Positions 20,932 to 32,527 of a DNA stretch of 64,000 nt are shown piece after piece. Position 1 is the first letter of the stretch. Every line of letters starts with the position of its first letter. The stretch lies in assembly GCF_030272615.1 (NCBI RefSeq), contig NC_081410.1, positions 225,299,415-225,363,414 of the forward strand. The letters are read 5' to 3'. The translations under genes and the position numbers were made by a program. The notes under the pieces were generated by a model. That model saw only the letters and a list, made by a program, of their open reading frames with translations. It ran no database searches and was not told where the DNA came from. The DNA comes from Cryptomeria japonica (Eukaryota; Streptophyta; Pinopsida; Cupressales; Cupressaceae).

Positions 20932-23245
20932 TGTAGTACCCTTCCTCGATTGAACTTATTAGACTCATATTTTACTATGGTTTACTTTCAATGGATACAT
21001 TACCATTATGTGGTATTCAGACTTATATGACATTATTTCATGCTTTATCTGGATATGGGATGCCCAATTTATTTATAGTATTTCAGTACTTGTGATTTGT
21101 GGTATTTTATGGATTATTGCTATGTATTGACACTTTACTTTATCTATGCAATGTGTAATTATAGGTTGCATGTCTGCGAGTGTATTGGATGTGAGGGGAT
21201 GATTTTCCTTCACTCACTTCGGTGAGATAGAGAACATCATGATTCTCCTTCATCGGTGTGCATTCCGTGTATTTTATAATTGTATATATGCATATGTGGT
21301 TCGATGATGTAGGATATTGCAGGTACAAGTACCGGGTAGGTACAGGGTATTGTCTCCACCTGGTTTCATAGGTCTGAGCGTGCCTTATTTGTCCAATGGG
21401 AGTGGAGGAGATAGTGGTTGACCCTAATTGTACCTTAGTTACACTCTTGTGAGTGTCATCAGTCTGTCATCCCTTTTGGTTTTGTTCGACTGTCGAGTTG
21501 GTTTGTTTGACTTTTTCAGAGTCTTTGTTTGGGTCTTCTCAGTTTGCGTGCCCTAGTTGATTAGATTAATTATTTGAGTTTATGGGATCACTTTATAGTT
21601 GGCATATTTAATTTATGAATAATAATGCTTTAAGTGATTATGAATTTAATTAATTAAGTGAAGTGATTAAATGTAGTGGCAAATTACATTATATTAGAAA
21701 TATAATTTTATTTAAATTTAGTAGAAAATAAATTAATTGCATTTATTGTTCTCTAGATTTAAAAAAAAATTACTTTCCCTTATTAAGTTTGCAAATTTCA
21801 TTATTTTAGAAATATAATTTTATTTAAACTTTAGTGGGAAAATAAATAAAATTAAATGCAATTATTGTTCTCTAGATTTTAAAAATATATTAGAAATAAA
21901 TAAAATCAAGTTGATTTACTTTCCTTAGATATTTTTTTAGAAAGTTAATTAAATGAGAATGAGAAAAGAAAAAAGAAGAAGGAAAGTAATGATTTTTGGG
22001 AAATTGCAGTTCCATTTGTTTTTTTTGTGGAAATTAGAAAATAAAATAAAATCCTTTTTAGTTTTAAAAATGAAATATTATTATTTTGAAGAGGAAAATA
22101 TTTTCAACCTAAAAAAAGTTTAGGTTAAAGATATTTTTCAAAAAATTAATTTTGGGAGTTCACGGGAAGGAGGCAGGAGTCTGTAGGAAGAAATTTTAAA
22201 AATTTCTTGGATGCATGTTGGAGATGTAAGGATCTGGAAGAAAGGATTGGCATGGATATCTGATTGCATGAGCTCTTCCTCAAGATCTTCCAGGAAAGCT
22301 TCCAAGGTTGGATAGCTTCTTCTTGGTTCTTTATTTTTAATATTAGCTCAAATATCTTTCCTTTCTCTGTAGTTTTCTGGTGTGTATTTGCAAAAGAAAA
22401 ATTTACTAGAATATGGCCATGTCTTCCATTTCTGGTAGAGTCTTGATTTTATATGTGGTTAAATGTTTTATTTATTTCCTTTCTGTGTAATTATCTAGCT
22501 TTGATTTTGTGAAAATGTAGGAGGTTATGCTGGCAAAATTTTGCCAGGTTTACCCTCCTTTGCTTCAAACAAAAAAAATTCTTCATGTGTGTGTGGTTGT
22601 GTTCTTCCTGGTTGAGGAAAATCATTAGAATTTTTGGGTTAAAAGAAAAATTGGGCTTATGGAGGAATTTTTTTTAAAAGAGATGAGGATTTGCCCTCTC
22701 TATTTTCTCACAGAGTTTGGATGTTTTTATGAGTTTCTTTTCGAGTAATTAATTTGTGTAATTTTAATTTTACTCATTTAATTTTTATTTTTTTTATGTT
22801 GTGTTTTATTAGACTCTGTTGTCTTAGAGTGGGGATGTTAGGATTTTAAAATCTCTGTTGAAATTTTCCTTTTAAAAAAAAAGAGTATTGTAATTTTATT
22901 CTATATGTAAAATTAAAATTTAATTTAAATTTTAAAAAAAATTATAAAAAAAAAGAAAAATCAAAGGGGAGGGGTCGGTAGCCGTACCACAGACAGTAGC
23001 AGCGCTATCGTAAGGTAGCAGGGCTACCATACCTACTACCGTAAGGTAGCAATGGTACCGTATGGTAGCACCTGCTATCGTAAGGTAGCAATACTACCTG
23101 TGGTAGCACCTGCTACCGTAGGGTAGCAAAATGCTACCAAGGCAAACAATAACTTCACTTCCTTGTTTTTGTGTGCTTCCAATATATGTTAAGTTTTGTG
23201 TTTCGTGCCCAGTATAGTTTTGATTCAGATTTTTATTATTTTCTA

Positions 23246-23294
<49 letters not shown>

Positions 23295-24918
23295 ATATAT
23301 ATATTCATATACATATATTATATTATTATATATAATTAATTCAGAATTTAGTTATTTTCATAAAAGCTTATATTTAGATTCTTTATTTAATCATCGTAAT
23401 ATGTTAGGGGGTTAATTTTTATGTGTTTAAATTTAGTCTTATTGAACACATGACAACTCTGCTATTCTTATATCAATAAAGATGTATTTTCTATTTTTCT
23501 GAAATCTTTGTATTTGCAAGTAATTAATGCTTTTTACTATTTTAAAAAGATTGCTTGTTAGGATCTTTAGATTAAATGGTATTTTCTGGTAAAAGCATAT
23601 TTCATTGTAAATTTGATTTCGAGTTGTTGTCATGTTGTAAAGGTTGTTTATACCCCTTGGTCAGGTGTTGTTGTGTAACCCTATTGATGTGAGCCATTGT
23701 GTGTTTTATTCCAAATGGTCAATCCTCGATTTATGATTTGTGTATCATTCACTTGTAGTTTGTCAGCATTAGATATGGCTATCAGTTTCGCCATAGAGTT
23801 CTCGTAGAGAGACCATTCCTATTAGTGTCCTATGAGAGAGTGGCTTTTGAGCGAGGGCCACACCCAAAGTGGATGGTAGGATAACCCCTCTAAAGTCAGT
23901 TAAGAAGTGATAACCTAATAATTGATTTGGGGGTGGGTAGCTGAAATATTTAATTAAGATAATGAGCCTCACACATGGTTGAGTGCTTGTATAGGCTTAG
24001 GATGTGGTGAGAAGGCCTTGAATGGCAAACCTACCACCTTGTCCTCACGAAAGGATTGGTAGGGTCCACATGATGCTTAGATGGAGTCAGGGGTTTGGGA
24101 GAGGTTACCAGGATAACCCAGGATGGGTGCTGGGACCTATGGAGGCCTACCTAGGGTAACCACCTTAAGCCATGTGATGAAACTCTCTCCTTAGGGTCAC
24201 TAGTGTTTTGTGAGTTGAGTCACTTGAGTTTTGCGGAGTCATGTTGTACTTTCATACTTGTCTTGTTATGCTTGCTTGAGGGTCTTCTGTTATCCCCCAA
24301 CACGGTGGGGTGGTTCCACTTTGGGATGACATGGTTGGGTGGTAGTGCCACTTCCCATTGGATATATTTGTCCATGCCTTCATGCGAGGATCGGCTTCGC
24401 TGGTGTTTCTTGGTTCATGACTCTTGTATTAGCTCTTGTTCAAGATTATTGTATATTTGAGACCATGTGGTCATTGTAACAATAAACTATGTAACCTTGG
24501 CATTGTAACCTATGTATTTCATTTGTATCATTGGAAGCCATGTAATTATTGAATATTGTAATCTTAATTCAATGAAATGTATGTTATTCTTTCTTCTTAT
24601 GTGTAAATGAATCAATGAAAATAAATATATTGTAACACTTTAAATCTTTCAATTTGGAATTCAGTTTTATAAGAATGGTTTTATTAATTGCAATTGAATT
24701 TCCTAATTAGATGGATAATTGGATTAACCTTTTGTAGTTGTTTAGTTTCAAAGTATTCTTCATTAGTAACCCTTTAGGATGTCATTGTTAGACTTCTGCT
24801 TGTGTAATTAAATGTGCAATGTTATAATTAATGCACTTAATCTTTAAAAAAAATTTATTTCACCTTTTAGTTGCCTAGATGTGTTGTTTCCCTATAGGGT
24901 TCCTGGCGGGGCATCACA
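20932..24918 (+). repeat. Element C 3' LTR, complete (3,987 bp)
   Basis: It starts TGTAGTACCC after the polypurine tract and ends GGGGCATCACA. Its last ~2.1 kb pairs with 7152-9373. It contains the GGTAGC cluster (22976-23134), a TA microsatellite (about 23250-23304) and A/T-rich stretches. No gene is present; the short ORFs are chance. The five bases after it (CCCTC) should be one copy of the C target duplication, but the left copy is lost. Confidence 0.92.
23250..23304. repeat. TA microsatellite
   Basis: About 27 TA units with one interruption, inside the C right LTR. The left LTR has a shorter tract near 7603-7622. Confidence 0.95.
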
Positions 24919-25212
24919 CCCTCCCTACTCTATGCTCAATTTCTCAGTTTCAGTTCTATTAGATTTTGCATTTTTAGCTTAAACTTGTATCTTTATTCAT
25001 CTCCTAGCATTGTTGATTACATCATCATATTCTACACATCTACTCTTCATTTGCAACAAAGGAATAGAAACCCTAAGAGATATTTCATGGCTCTCTCTTC
25101 CTCACAAGAAGTAGCCAGAATGAACTATCTCCCTAGGCTCTTTCGTATTCTATTGTGTGTACATGAGAGTGGTATTAGGTCTTAGTCACTCGATTCCACT
25201 TTTATGCTCTCA
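24919..25212 (+). repeat. Element D LTR, 3' end (interrupted by C)
   Basis: The sequence between the end of C and a primer site at 25217 ends CTCTCA and is placed like the end of an LTR. No second copy is in the window, so the call rests on the primer site and on its similarity in layout to element B. C would have inserted into this LTR. Confidence 0.65.
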
Positions 25213-25216
25213 TATT

Positions 25217-25234
25217 TTGGTGAACCCGATGTGA
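25217..25234 (+). promoter_or_regulatory. Element D primer binding site
   Basis: TTGGTGAACCCGATGTGAA differs by one base from the B site at 3626 (CGACGTGAA versus CGATGTGAA) and follows an LTR-like CA end. Confidence 0.7.
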
Positions 25235-25549
25235 ATACCTTTAATTTGGTTTATGTTCTCAGATTTGAGTGTTTATGCTATTTCAAATTCAAGTTTGCAT
25301 TTACAAGTTTGGTTTCCTTACAAATTTTAAAAATTTAGAGATCAATTTCACTAAAACCGTAATTTTTAGACTCAAAATTGGACTTGCAGATTTCTTAATT
25401 TGGATCAATAATTTCAGATTTGATTTGGGAACACTTTGAATTTATAGATCTCACTTTCTAGTGCTTGCAGTGGTAAAAATTGAACATTGTTTTCTATTTT
25501 GCATATGTTATCATTTGAAAAAGGAAAATTGTTGTCATAATGCATTCAT
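25235..25549 (+). other. Element D leader
   Basis: About 315 A/T-rich bases with no ORF, similar in length and style to the B leader. Confidence 0.5.
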
Positions 25550-27608
25550 ATGATAGATGTGGTAATGGGTTGGCCTCCCTTGTTTCAATTTACCCCTCTT
25601 AAAGATCCTCATATCCATGAGGATATTTTAGTGAAAAAAAGAGTTTCTACCAATTCATTCAAAACTCTCCCATGTTATGAAGATGAAAATTTGAAGAATG
25701 ATGTTGATAATTCTCCTAAAATGTGCCTCTCCTACGAGGCTATCCTAGAGGAATAGAATAATATCATAAACACCTTTCTTAATGTTACCTTACCTTCCTT
25801 ACATGATGCTTCTCTTAGAGAAAATGTATTGATGGACATTGACTTATCTTCTCCTAAATTTGGTCTTACCAATGGAGGCACATTAGTGCAACAAGAGGAC
25901 ACAAACACTTCTTTTGAAGATCTCCTTCCTATGTATAAATCTTTGAAGAGTGATGTTCATTTTCCTCTTAAGAAGCATTTTCCCTAGGAGGATCATTTGG
26001 TGCAAGAAAATGGTATTATCCCTACTTTTCCTAGTGATAGAATACCCTCTTTTGATTTCAATAAAGTTCCCACTAGAGATGAAGCATTAATGAGTCATGC
26101 TTGTCCTTTTCCTAAAGCTTGTCTTAACCATAAAGATACCTTGGAAGAAGAATATGAAATCATAAGAAATTTTCTTAATGCTCTCTCCCCTAAAGATCCC
26201 ATCAAAGACATTTTGAGGCAAGAGGATGAATTTAACAACACGTGTTGATGCTCTCCCTTCTAAGGATGGAGCATTACTAAATAGTGTCATTCTCTCTCCC
26301 AAAATTGGCCTTAACAATGGAGACATCATCGTGCAAAAAGACATTTTTAACACCTCTCACAATGATCTCCCTCTTTGAGGTGAACCTTTGGAGAATGATG
26401 TTGATGACTCTTGTACTATGTCCCTCTCTTGTAAGAATACCTTGGTCAAAGAAGATGACATCAAGATAAAAGAGGGCAATATGATTGCCAACTCCCTTAA
26501 TAAAACCCCACCTTCTATTCATTTCAATAAAATTCCCTCCAAGGATGACACATTAATACATAATTCTCACACCTTTCCCAAACTTGGTCCTACTCATAAG
26601 GATTCCCTAGTTCAAGAAGAGATTGTTAATATTTCTTTCAAAGATCTCCCTCTCAAGAATGAAGCTTTGAAGAGTAATGTTGTTCCTTCTCCTTGAGAGT
26701 CCCTCTCCCATGTAGATCCCTTGGTGATAGAGGATAATATGATATTTCTTATTAAAACTATACCTTGTTTCAATAACTTTATCTCTAAGGATGAAACATT
26801 AATGCCTACTTCTAGTCAATCTCCTAAAATTGATCCTATCCATGATCACATTTTGGTGCAAGAAGAGACTATCGACACTTCTTTCAATAATCTTTATCAT
26901 ATGAGTGATGTTCATCCTTCTTCTAAACTTTATAAGGAAACCTTGGAATGAGAGAATTATCTTAGGTCACAAGGGTTTGATATTCCTAAACCATGTTTGA
27001 TCAATATGATACATCATGTGAATGGATATGAAACACCTATTAAACCCCTCTTCACAGTTCAAGGTGCTAGTCCTTCTCCAAATTCTCAACCTCTAAAGAA
27101 GCCTCTCTTGGTGGTTCAAGGTGGTTATAGTGATGATTCCTTTCGCGCTCCTAACAAACCAGTTATTACTATGCAAGGAGGTCATCCTACTAAGAGCCCT
27201 TATGAGTATGCTAAACAAATCACCCGAGAGAGTTACAATGCGGTTGCTCACACATATAATACACGAAACAATAGGCAACCTAATCCTTCTCTAATTATTC
27301 CTTCTTCAATTCCTCCCTCTCAACCTATTCTTCCACAAGCATCTCATATATCATGAACCCTTATTAAGGAGTATGATCTTATTGAACATCTTGAAGCTAC
27401 ACCTGCCAAGATATCTCTTTTGGATTTGATTAAAATTTCATCAACTCATCATGGAATGTTACAAGATTCTTTAAAGAACTTAGATGTCCCACCCATAGTG
27501 ACACCTAATAATATGGCTTCTTTGATTGATCCTATAAGAACTCCTAAAGCTCAAATTGTATTCACACAAGGTGAGTTGCCCCCTCACGAGATTGAACACC
27601 ATTATGAT
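25550..27608 (+). pseudogene. Element D ORF: degenerate repeats plus Tat pre-protease segment
   Basis: A broken frame of about 685 codons. Frame 2 is used from 25550 to about 26240, then frame 0 to the end, so there is one frameshift, with stops at about 25754, 25985, 26694, 26949 and 27354. The first three quarters is a series of degenerate repeats with a recurring pattern of roughly 40-50 residues: a L-V-x-E-(E/D) word (TLVQQEDTNTSFEDL, DSLVQEEIVNISFKDL, HILVQEETIDTSFNNL), Ser-Phe-x-x-Leu, and K-D-E-x-L. No gag domain is seen. From about 27360 it reads EYDLIEHLEATPAKISLLDL and STHHGMLQDSLKNLDVP, the segment that precedes protease in Tat elements and that also occurs in A at 2587-2700. Element E1 cuts the sequence at 27609; the rest of D would lie beyond the window. 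Confidence 0.6.
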
Positions 27609-28141
27609 TGTAATGCCCACTAAAATACCCTAGAGACAATAAAGAAAACTAACATACTAATGGAGATAAAAAATTTTAAAAACATTACAATTAATGTAAC
27701 ACATATAAACAATTATGCAATATAGAATAATCATCCATTAACACGTAATCTTTATGAACATGAAACATATCACATACATTCATAACCCAGTTATGTAAGC
27801 AGAATTAAACATAACAAAATCTTCACCATCATCTCCCTAGGGTATCTCAATGTCATTACTTACTCTACTATCATAAGAAATAACAATCTAACCATTTCCA
27901 TCATGACACTTAATATCCTTAATCATTAATCATGCACATATGCAATACACTTAGTATTTCTTATTCATTAGCTATGCACATGCAACTCAATTACTTCTAT
28001 CGTTCATGGTATGCAACCTACCTACTCATTAATCTAATATGATATTCTACTCTTTTCAATGCAAGACCAATCCCTTTTTCCTTATGTTCATTTTATGCAC
28101 CAAATCCAAATGTGCCTAAAAACCTTAATCATTTTCTATTG
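27609..28141 (-). repeat. Element E1 LTR, left (3') end
   Basis: The plus strand starts TGTAATGCCC; on the minus strand the LTR ends GGGCATTACA. The same start occurs at 56511 and 60685. It is interrupted by element F and continues at 41052, with target copies TATTG (28137-28141) and TATTA (41052-41056). The bases before it (ATGAT) would be one copy of the E1 target duplication in element D. Confidence 0.85.
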
Positions 28142-28928
28142 TGATGCAAGAGCATCCCTAGTTCATAGCAATCTTGCATCAACCAAAAATATTTCCTTTT
28201 TGTTTTTCTTTCTATTTGCATTTTCAACATTTCTTTCTGTGTGTCTCGGATTTGACTCACCGGAACCCGTGGAGCTGGATTTTGCTTCAAGACCTTATCA
28301 TCTTCCTTATTTCCAAACTATGGAGCATTTAGATCATTTTCCGGCAAGTTATCGCTACTAATTTCCAAGACAGTATTCTATTACTGGTTGCCTTGACCTA
28401 TTTGCATTGGTGATCTATCGAATCCCTTCTGTAGCTTGCGGAGCCCTAAGCATTGATTCCAATGTTCCTTAGCATGTGGCCAACCTTTTCCCGTGATCTA
28501 CATTTCATCCTTTGGATGTTTCGGAGGAATTTCTTTGGTGGAGGCCAACCTTGTTGGTTTTGCACGTTAGGTCTTGTTCTTCGGGTTTTGATCCCTTTTT
28601 GGGCCAATGGGATCCCCTTGGATCATATAAATCATTATAATAGAGCATTAGAATGTAATAATCAAGAAGTTAGACTAAGCATAGAAGATAGATCTTAAGA
28701 TTTGAGGTCCCGGTTATGACCTGTTCTATATTTTGAGCATGTTTTAGTAGGCCCGTGAGCCGGTTTCTGTAACTCGATAATTACTAGTTGGTTGTAAACA
28801 GTTTTCATGATATAATTCAATCTATTCTACATTGCCTCCATCATGTACCTATGTTTCCATTGTTTTTACTCTTTCTGACTGGTCTGGACTGATCTCTTTG
28901 AGGTCCCTCCTAGCCAGTGACTGCTTCA
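28142..28928 (+). repeat. Element F 5' LTR (787 bp)
   Basis: TGATGCAAGAGC...GACTGCTTCA. It pairs with 40361-41051. It has a stretch of about 90 bases (near 28735-28825) missing from the right copy. ATATAAAT near 28625 is a probable TATA box. Confidence 0.9.
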
Positions 28929-28930
28929 AG

Positions 28931-28948
28931 TGGTATCAGAGAGAGCTT
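28931..28948 (+). promoter_or_regulatory. Element F primer binding site
   Basis: TGGTATCAGAGAGAGC two bases after the LTR end, of initiator Met tRNA type with small changes. Confidence 0.85.
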
Positions 28949-29037
28949 TTGTTCCTGAGATTGTGTTGTCTTAAGAATTTTGTTGTAGGGTGGCATACTA
29001 TGGTTCCAACCTACAGCTGCAGAGTACTAACATAAAG

Positions 29038-30141
29038 ATGGCCTAAAGAGGAACTAGGAGTGGTGGAGTGCATGGGAATGCAGACCCTACTATGATGGAA
29101 ATGTTGCAAGGAATAGTAGCCCAGTTAGAAGCTATGGAGACAACCCAAAGAAGAGGCTAACACATTGAAGATGTAAGTGAAGATGAAGGAGAAGAAGCCT
29201 TGGCAGAAAAAGTAAACCCACTGGTGGTTGATCCAGATGAGGAAAGGTTTTTGAGGGTTTTGAGTATGGAGAATACTAAACCTCATTTTACCCTACCAGA
29301 ATATGATGGAAAGTTGGATTCAGATGAATTGATGGATTGGATCTCGAAGATGAAGAAATATTTTAATTTTGAAAACACTACAGAAGAAAGGAAGGTGAAA
29401 TATGCTTGTACCTGATTGAAAGGTCATGCATCTCTTTGGTGGGAAAATGTGCAGGTTGATAGACAGAAAATAGGTAAAGAGAAGATCAAGACATGGGATT
29501 GGATGATTGCTAAGTTGAAATCAAAATTTATGCTAGTTTATTATCAAGTAAATGTGTTTCGAAAGTTGCAAAATTTGAGATAGAAGGAATGTAGTGTGAA
29601 GGAATACACCAAAGAATTTTACAAGTTGAATATCAGATCCAGATATGATGATGATAAAGTTGAACAAGTTGAAAGATACATGAATGGATTGTGGGTGTCT
29701 ATACAAGATGAACTCGGTTTGATCAAATTACAGAGTGTTGAAGAGGCTTATGAGTATGCTCTGAAGGCAGAAGAGAAGCTAAACAAAAGACATGAGAAGA
29801 GGTAGAGAGGCAGAGGTGGAAGGTTTTCTGGAGGAAGATTTCAAGGAGGAAGAGGATATACCAGAGGCAAAGGAACCTGTACGAATCAGATTAAGGAAAA
29901 AAAAGTGAGCAAAGAAGGTAATTCATACCGAAAAGATGATAGAAATTTCTACCAGAGGACAGAACCGGATGGCTACTGGAATGAGAATTTTGGAAGAGAT
30001 GACAAAAGACAAGACAAGAAGGTGTTTAGAGGAACTTTCTATAAGTGTGGAGGAGAAGGAAATCATGCTTTCGAGTGTAAGAAAACAAAGAATACCAGAA
30101 GAATAGTAGTTGTGGAGGAAGAACCACACCGAATCGGATAA
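29038..30141 (+). pseudogene. gag: Element F gag
   Basis: The ATG at 29038 is followed two codons later by TAA, then the frame reads on. It has an acidic stretch (EDVSEDEGEE), the gag domain (KPHFTLPEYDGKLDSDELMDW near 29278-29340; LKGHASLWWENVQVD; VKEYTKEFYKLNIRS), a Gly/Arg-rich tract (GRGGRFSGGRFQGGRG, about 29810-29860) and a knuckle FYKCGGEGNHAFECKK near 30034-30081. The knuckle has only one Cys before the C-terminal H and C, so it is incomplete compared with C-x2-C. Stops lie at 29413, about 29580 and 29803, and the frame ends at 30139 with a shift to the protease frame. Confidence 0.85.
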
Positions 30142-30560
30142 TAAAATAGAATATGGAGAACTATTGATGATGAGGAGAGCTTTGTGTCATACCGTGAGAG
30201 ATAAAGAGCCCTTGCTGAGAAAGAATTTGTTCAAGACTAGATGTAAGGTATTTTGTAAGTGTTGTAAAGTTGTTATTGATAGTGGTAGTTCAGATAATCT
30301 TGTTTTAGAAGAGATGGTGAATAAATTGAATTTGGAAAGATTGAAGCACCCTAAGCCTTATCAGATAGCATGGATTCAAGATGAACATAAGTTGTTGGTA
30401 AGTGAGAAATATTTGGTGAAATTGAAAATTGGGAATTATCATGATGAAGTCTTGTGTGATATTATGCCTATGGATATTTGTCATTGTTTGTTGGGTAGAC
30501 CTTGGTAGTTTGATAGACATGCAATACATGATGGGAGGAAGAATACATACACTATTGTGG
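30110..30560 (+). pseudogene. Element F aspartic protease
   Basis: Frame 2. The catalytic loop VVIDSGSSDNLV (about 30269-30305) is intact, and DICHCLLGRPW (about 30475-30508) is the C-terminal signature, followed by a TAG and the DRHAIHDGRKN segment that links to RT in chromoviruses. A frameshift separates it from gag. Confidence 0.88.
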
Positions 30561-31620
30561 CCAATGAGATGAAGCAAACCTTGTTTCCCTTGGAGGAACC
30601 TTTGAAGAGTGAAGTTTGTATGAATGCTAGAATCTGTTTGGTGGATGAAAGGAAATTCTTTGATGGATTGAGACATGAGAATGTGTGTTTTTCCTTAGTT
30701 CCTAAGAAGACTAAGAATCTGAAGTATGAAGAAGAAGAACCGGAAGAGATAAAAGGTTTGCTAGTAGAGTATGAAGATATCATTTTAGATAATGTGCTTG
30801 ACGGATTGCCACTTGTGAGAAGTATCAGTCATTGCATGGACCTAGTTCTCGGAGCTAGTTTGCCTAACAAAGCTACACACTGGATGACACTGAAAAAGAA
30901 AATGAATAGTTGAATAGACAAGTGTAGGAGCTATTGAAGAAAGGTTTAATTAGAAAAAGTTTGAGCCCTTGTGTAGTACCAACAATATTAGTACCTAAAA
31001 AGAATGGAGAATGAAGAATGTGTACCGATTCTTGAGAAATAAACAAGATCACAGTGAAATACTAGTTTCCTTTGCCTAGGATGGATGACATAATGGACTA
31101 TTTGAGTGGAGTCAAATACTTTACAAAGATAGACTTGAAGAGTGGATATCATTAGATCAGGATCAAAGAAGGAGATGAGTGGAAGACAATATTCAAGACA
31201 AATGAAGGATTGTATGAATGGTTGGTGATGCCTTTTGGGTTAACTAATGCACCAAGTACTTTCATGAGGCCGATGAATGAGGTATTGAAGAAATTCTTGG
31301 GTAAGTTTGTTATTGTATATTTGGATGAAATTTTGATTTTCAGTAAGACAAAAGAGGAGCATTTGTTGCATTTGAGACAAGTTTTACAGAGGTTGAGGGA
31401 AGAAAAGTTGTTGATAAATCTTAAGAAGTTTACTTTCATGAAAGATGAATTAGTCTATTTGAGATTTGTGATATCTAAGGATGGTTTGAAGATGGACCCT
31501 GAGAAAGTAAAAGCAATTGTTGAGTGGCCTACACTGGAAAGCATTGGAGATGTAAGATCATTTCATAGATTGACTAGTTTCTACTAAAAGTTTATCAAAA
31601 AATTTAGTTCAGTTTGTAAC
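30561..31620 (+). pseudogene. Element F reverse transcriptase, altered active site
   Basis: The N-terminal part is open to 30913 (frame 2). A shift and several stops follow (for example in the region 30914-31160, where the LIRKSLSPCVVPTILVPKKNG block and FPLPRMDD can still be read). A clean frame runs 31210-31587 ([13 protein letters not shown] and the block up to SFHRLTSFY). The catalytic motif reads VYLDEILIF near 31313-31340: the second Asp of the YxDD motif is Glu, which should abolish polymerisation. It would need external help to move, quite apart from its stops. Confidence 0.9.
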
Positions 31621-32211
31621 CCTATGACTAAGACCATGAGGGGAGATCAAAAGGAATTCAAGTGGACCACTAGAGAAAACAAAAGTTTTGAACTATTGAA
31701 ATGGAAAGTGACTGAGCAGCCTGTGTTAGCTTTACTGGATTTCAATAAAGTATTTCAAGTGGATTGTGATGCAAGTGGAACAACAATAGGAGCAGTCTTG
31801 AGTCAGGAAGGGAGAGCAGTAGCTTATTTCAGTGAGAAATTGAATGATGCTCGGAGGAGATATTCAGTGTATGATCAAGAGTTTTATGCCATAGTTCAAG
31901 CCTTGAAGAAGTGGAGACATTACTTGTTGCCTAAGGAGTTTGTGTTGTATATGGATCATCAAGCCTTGTTGTATTTGAATGGTCAGAGTAAGTTGAATCA
32001 GAGACATATGAGATGGGTAAAATTTTTGCAGAGTTACACCTTTGTGTTGAAGCATAGAAGTAGGAAATCAAACAAAGTTGTTGATGTATTGAGTAGGAAA
32101 AGAAATCTGCTGACTGAGATGAGAGTGATAGTATTAGGATTTGAGGAATTGAAGACCTTGTATGATGATGACCCAGATTTTATAGAACCTTGGAGAGATG
32201 TAGAGAACTAG
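31621..32211 (+). pseudogene. Element F RNase H
   Basis: Open frame of 195 codons in the same frame as the RT segment at 31210. It includes FQVDCDASGTTIGAVLSQ near 31757-31810, YFSEKLNDARRRYSVYDQEFYAIV, LYMDHQALLYLNGQSKLN near 31948-32000 (relatives usually have S-D-H; here M-D-H), and KVVDVLSRK near 32070-32100. This is the best-preserved F segment. Confidence 0.92.
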
Positions 32212-32527
32212 TTATGATAGATAGAAGCAAGTGGTTGGATTAATTCATTCGGGATGGGATGTTATTCAGAAGAATACAATTGTGCATACCTAAGAGTTCT
32301 ATGAGGGAGAATTTGATAAAGGAGAAACATAGTGGAGGATTAGCCGAACATTTTGGTATTGACAAAATAGTAGCATTGGTGAGTGAGCATTACTTTTGGC
32401 CCCAGATTCATAAGGATGTTAGTAAATATGTGCAAAGTTGTAGATTTTGTCAAGATGCAAAGGGTAGTAGTTAGAATGTGGGATTGTATAAACCTTCGCC
32501 AGTACCGGTAAGACCTTGGGAGTATAT
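32212..32527 (+). pseudogene. Element F integrase N-terminal part
   Basis: Frame 0 from about 32259. The HHCC zinc domain reads KHSGGLAEHFGIDKIVALV ... YFWPQIHKDVSKYVQSCRFC. A TAG at 32472 precedes YKPSPVPVRPWEY, the lead-in to the core. Element G begins at 32528 and the catalytic core continues at 39270. Confidence 0.88.

Noticed and set aside
30034-30081. Full CCHC zinc knuckle in F gag
   Set aside because: The first Cys of the usual C-x2-C pair is a Tyr/Lys here (FYKCGGEGNHAFECKK), so it is a degraded knuckle and not a complete one.
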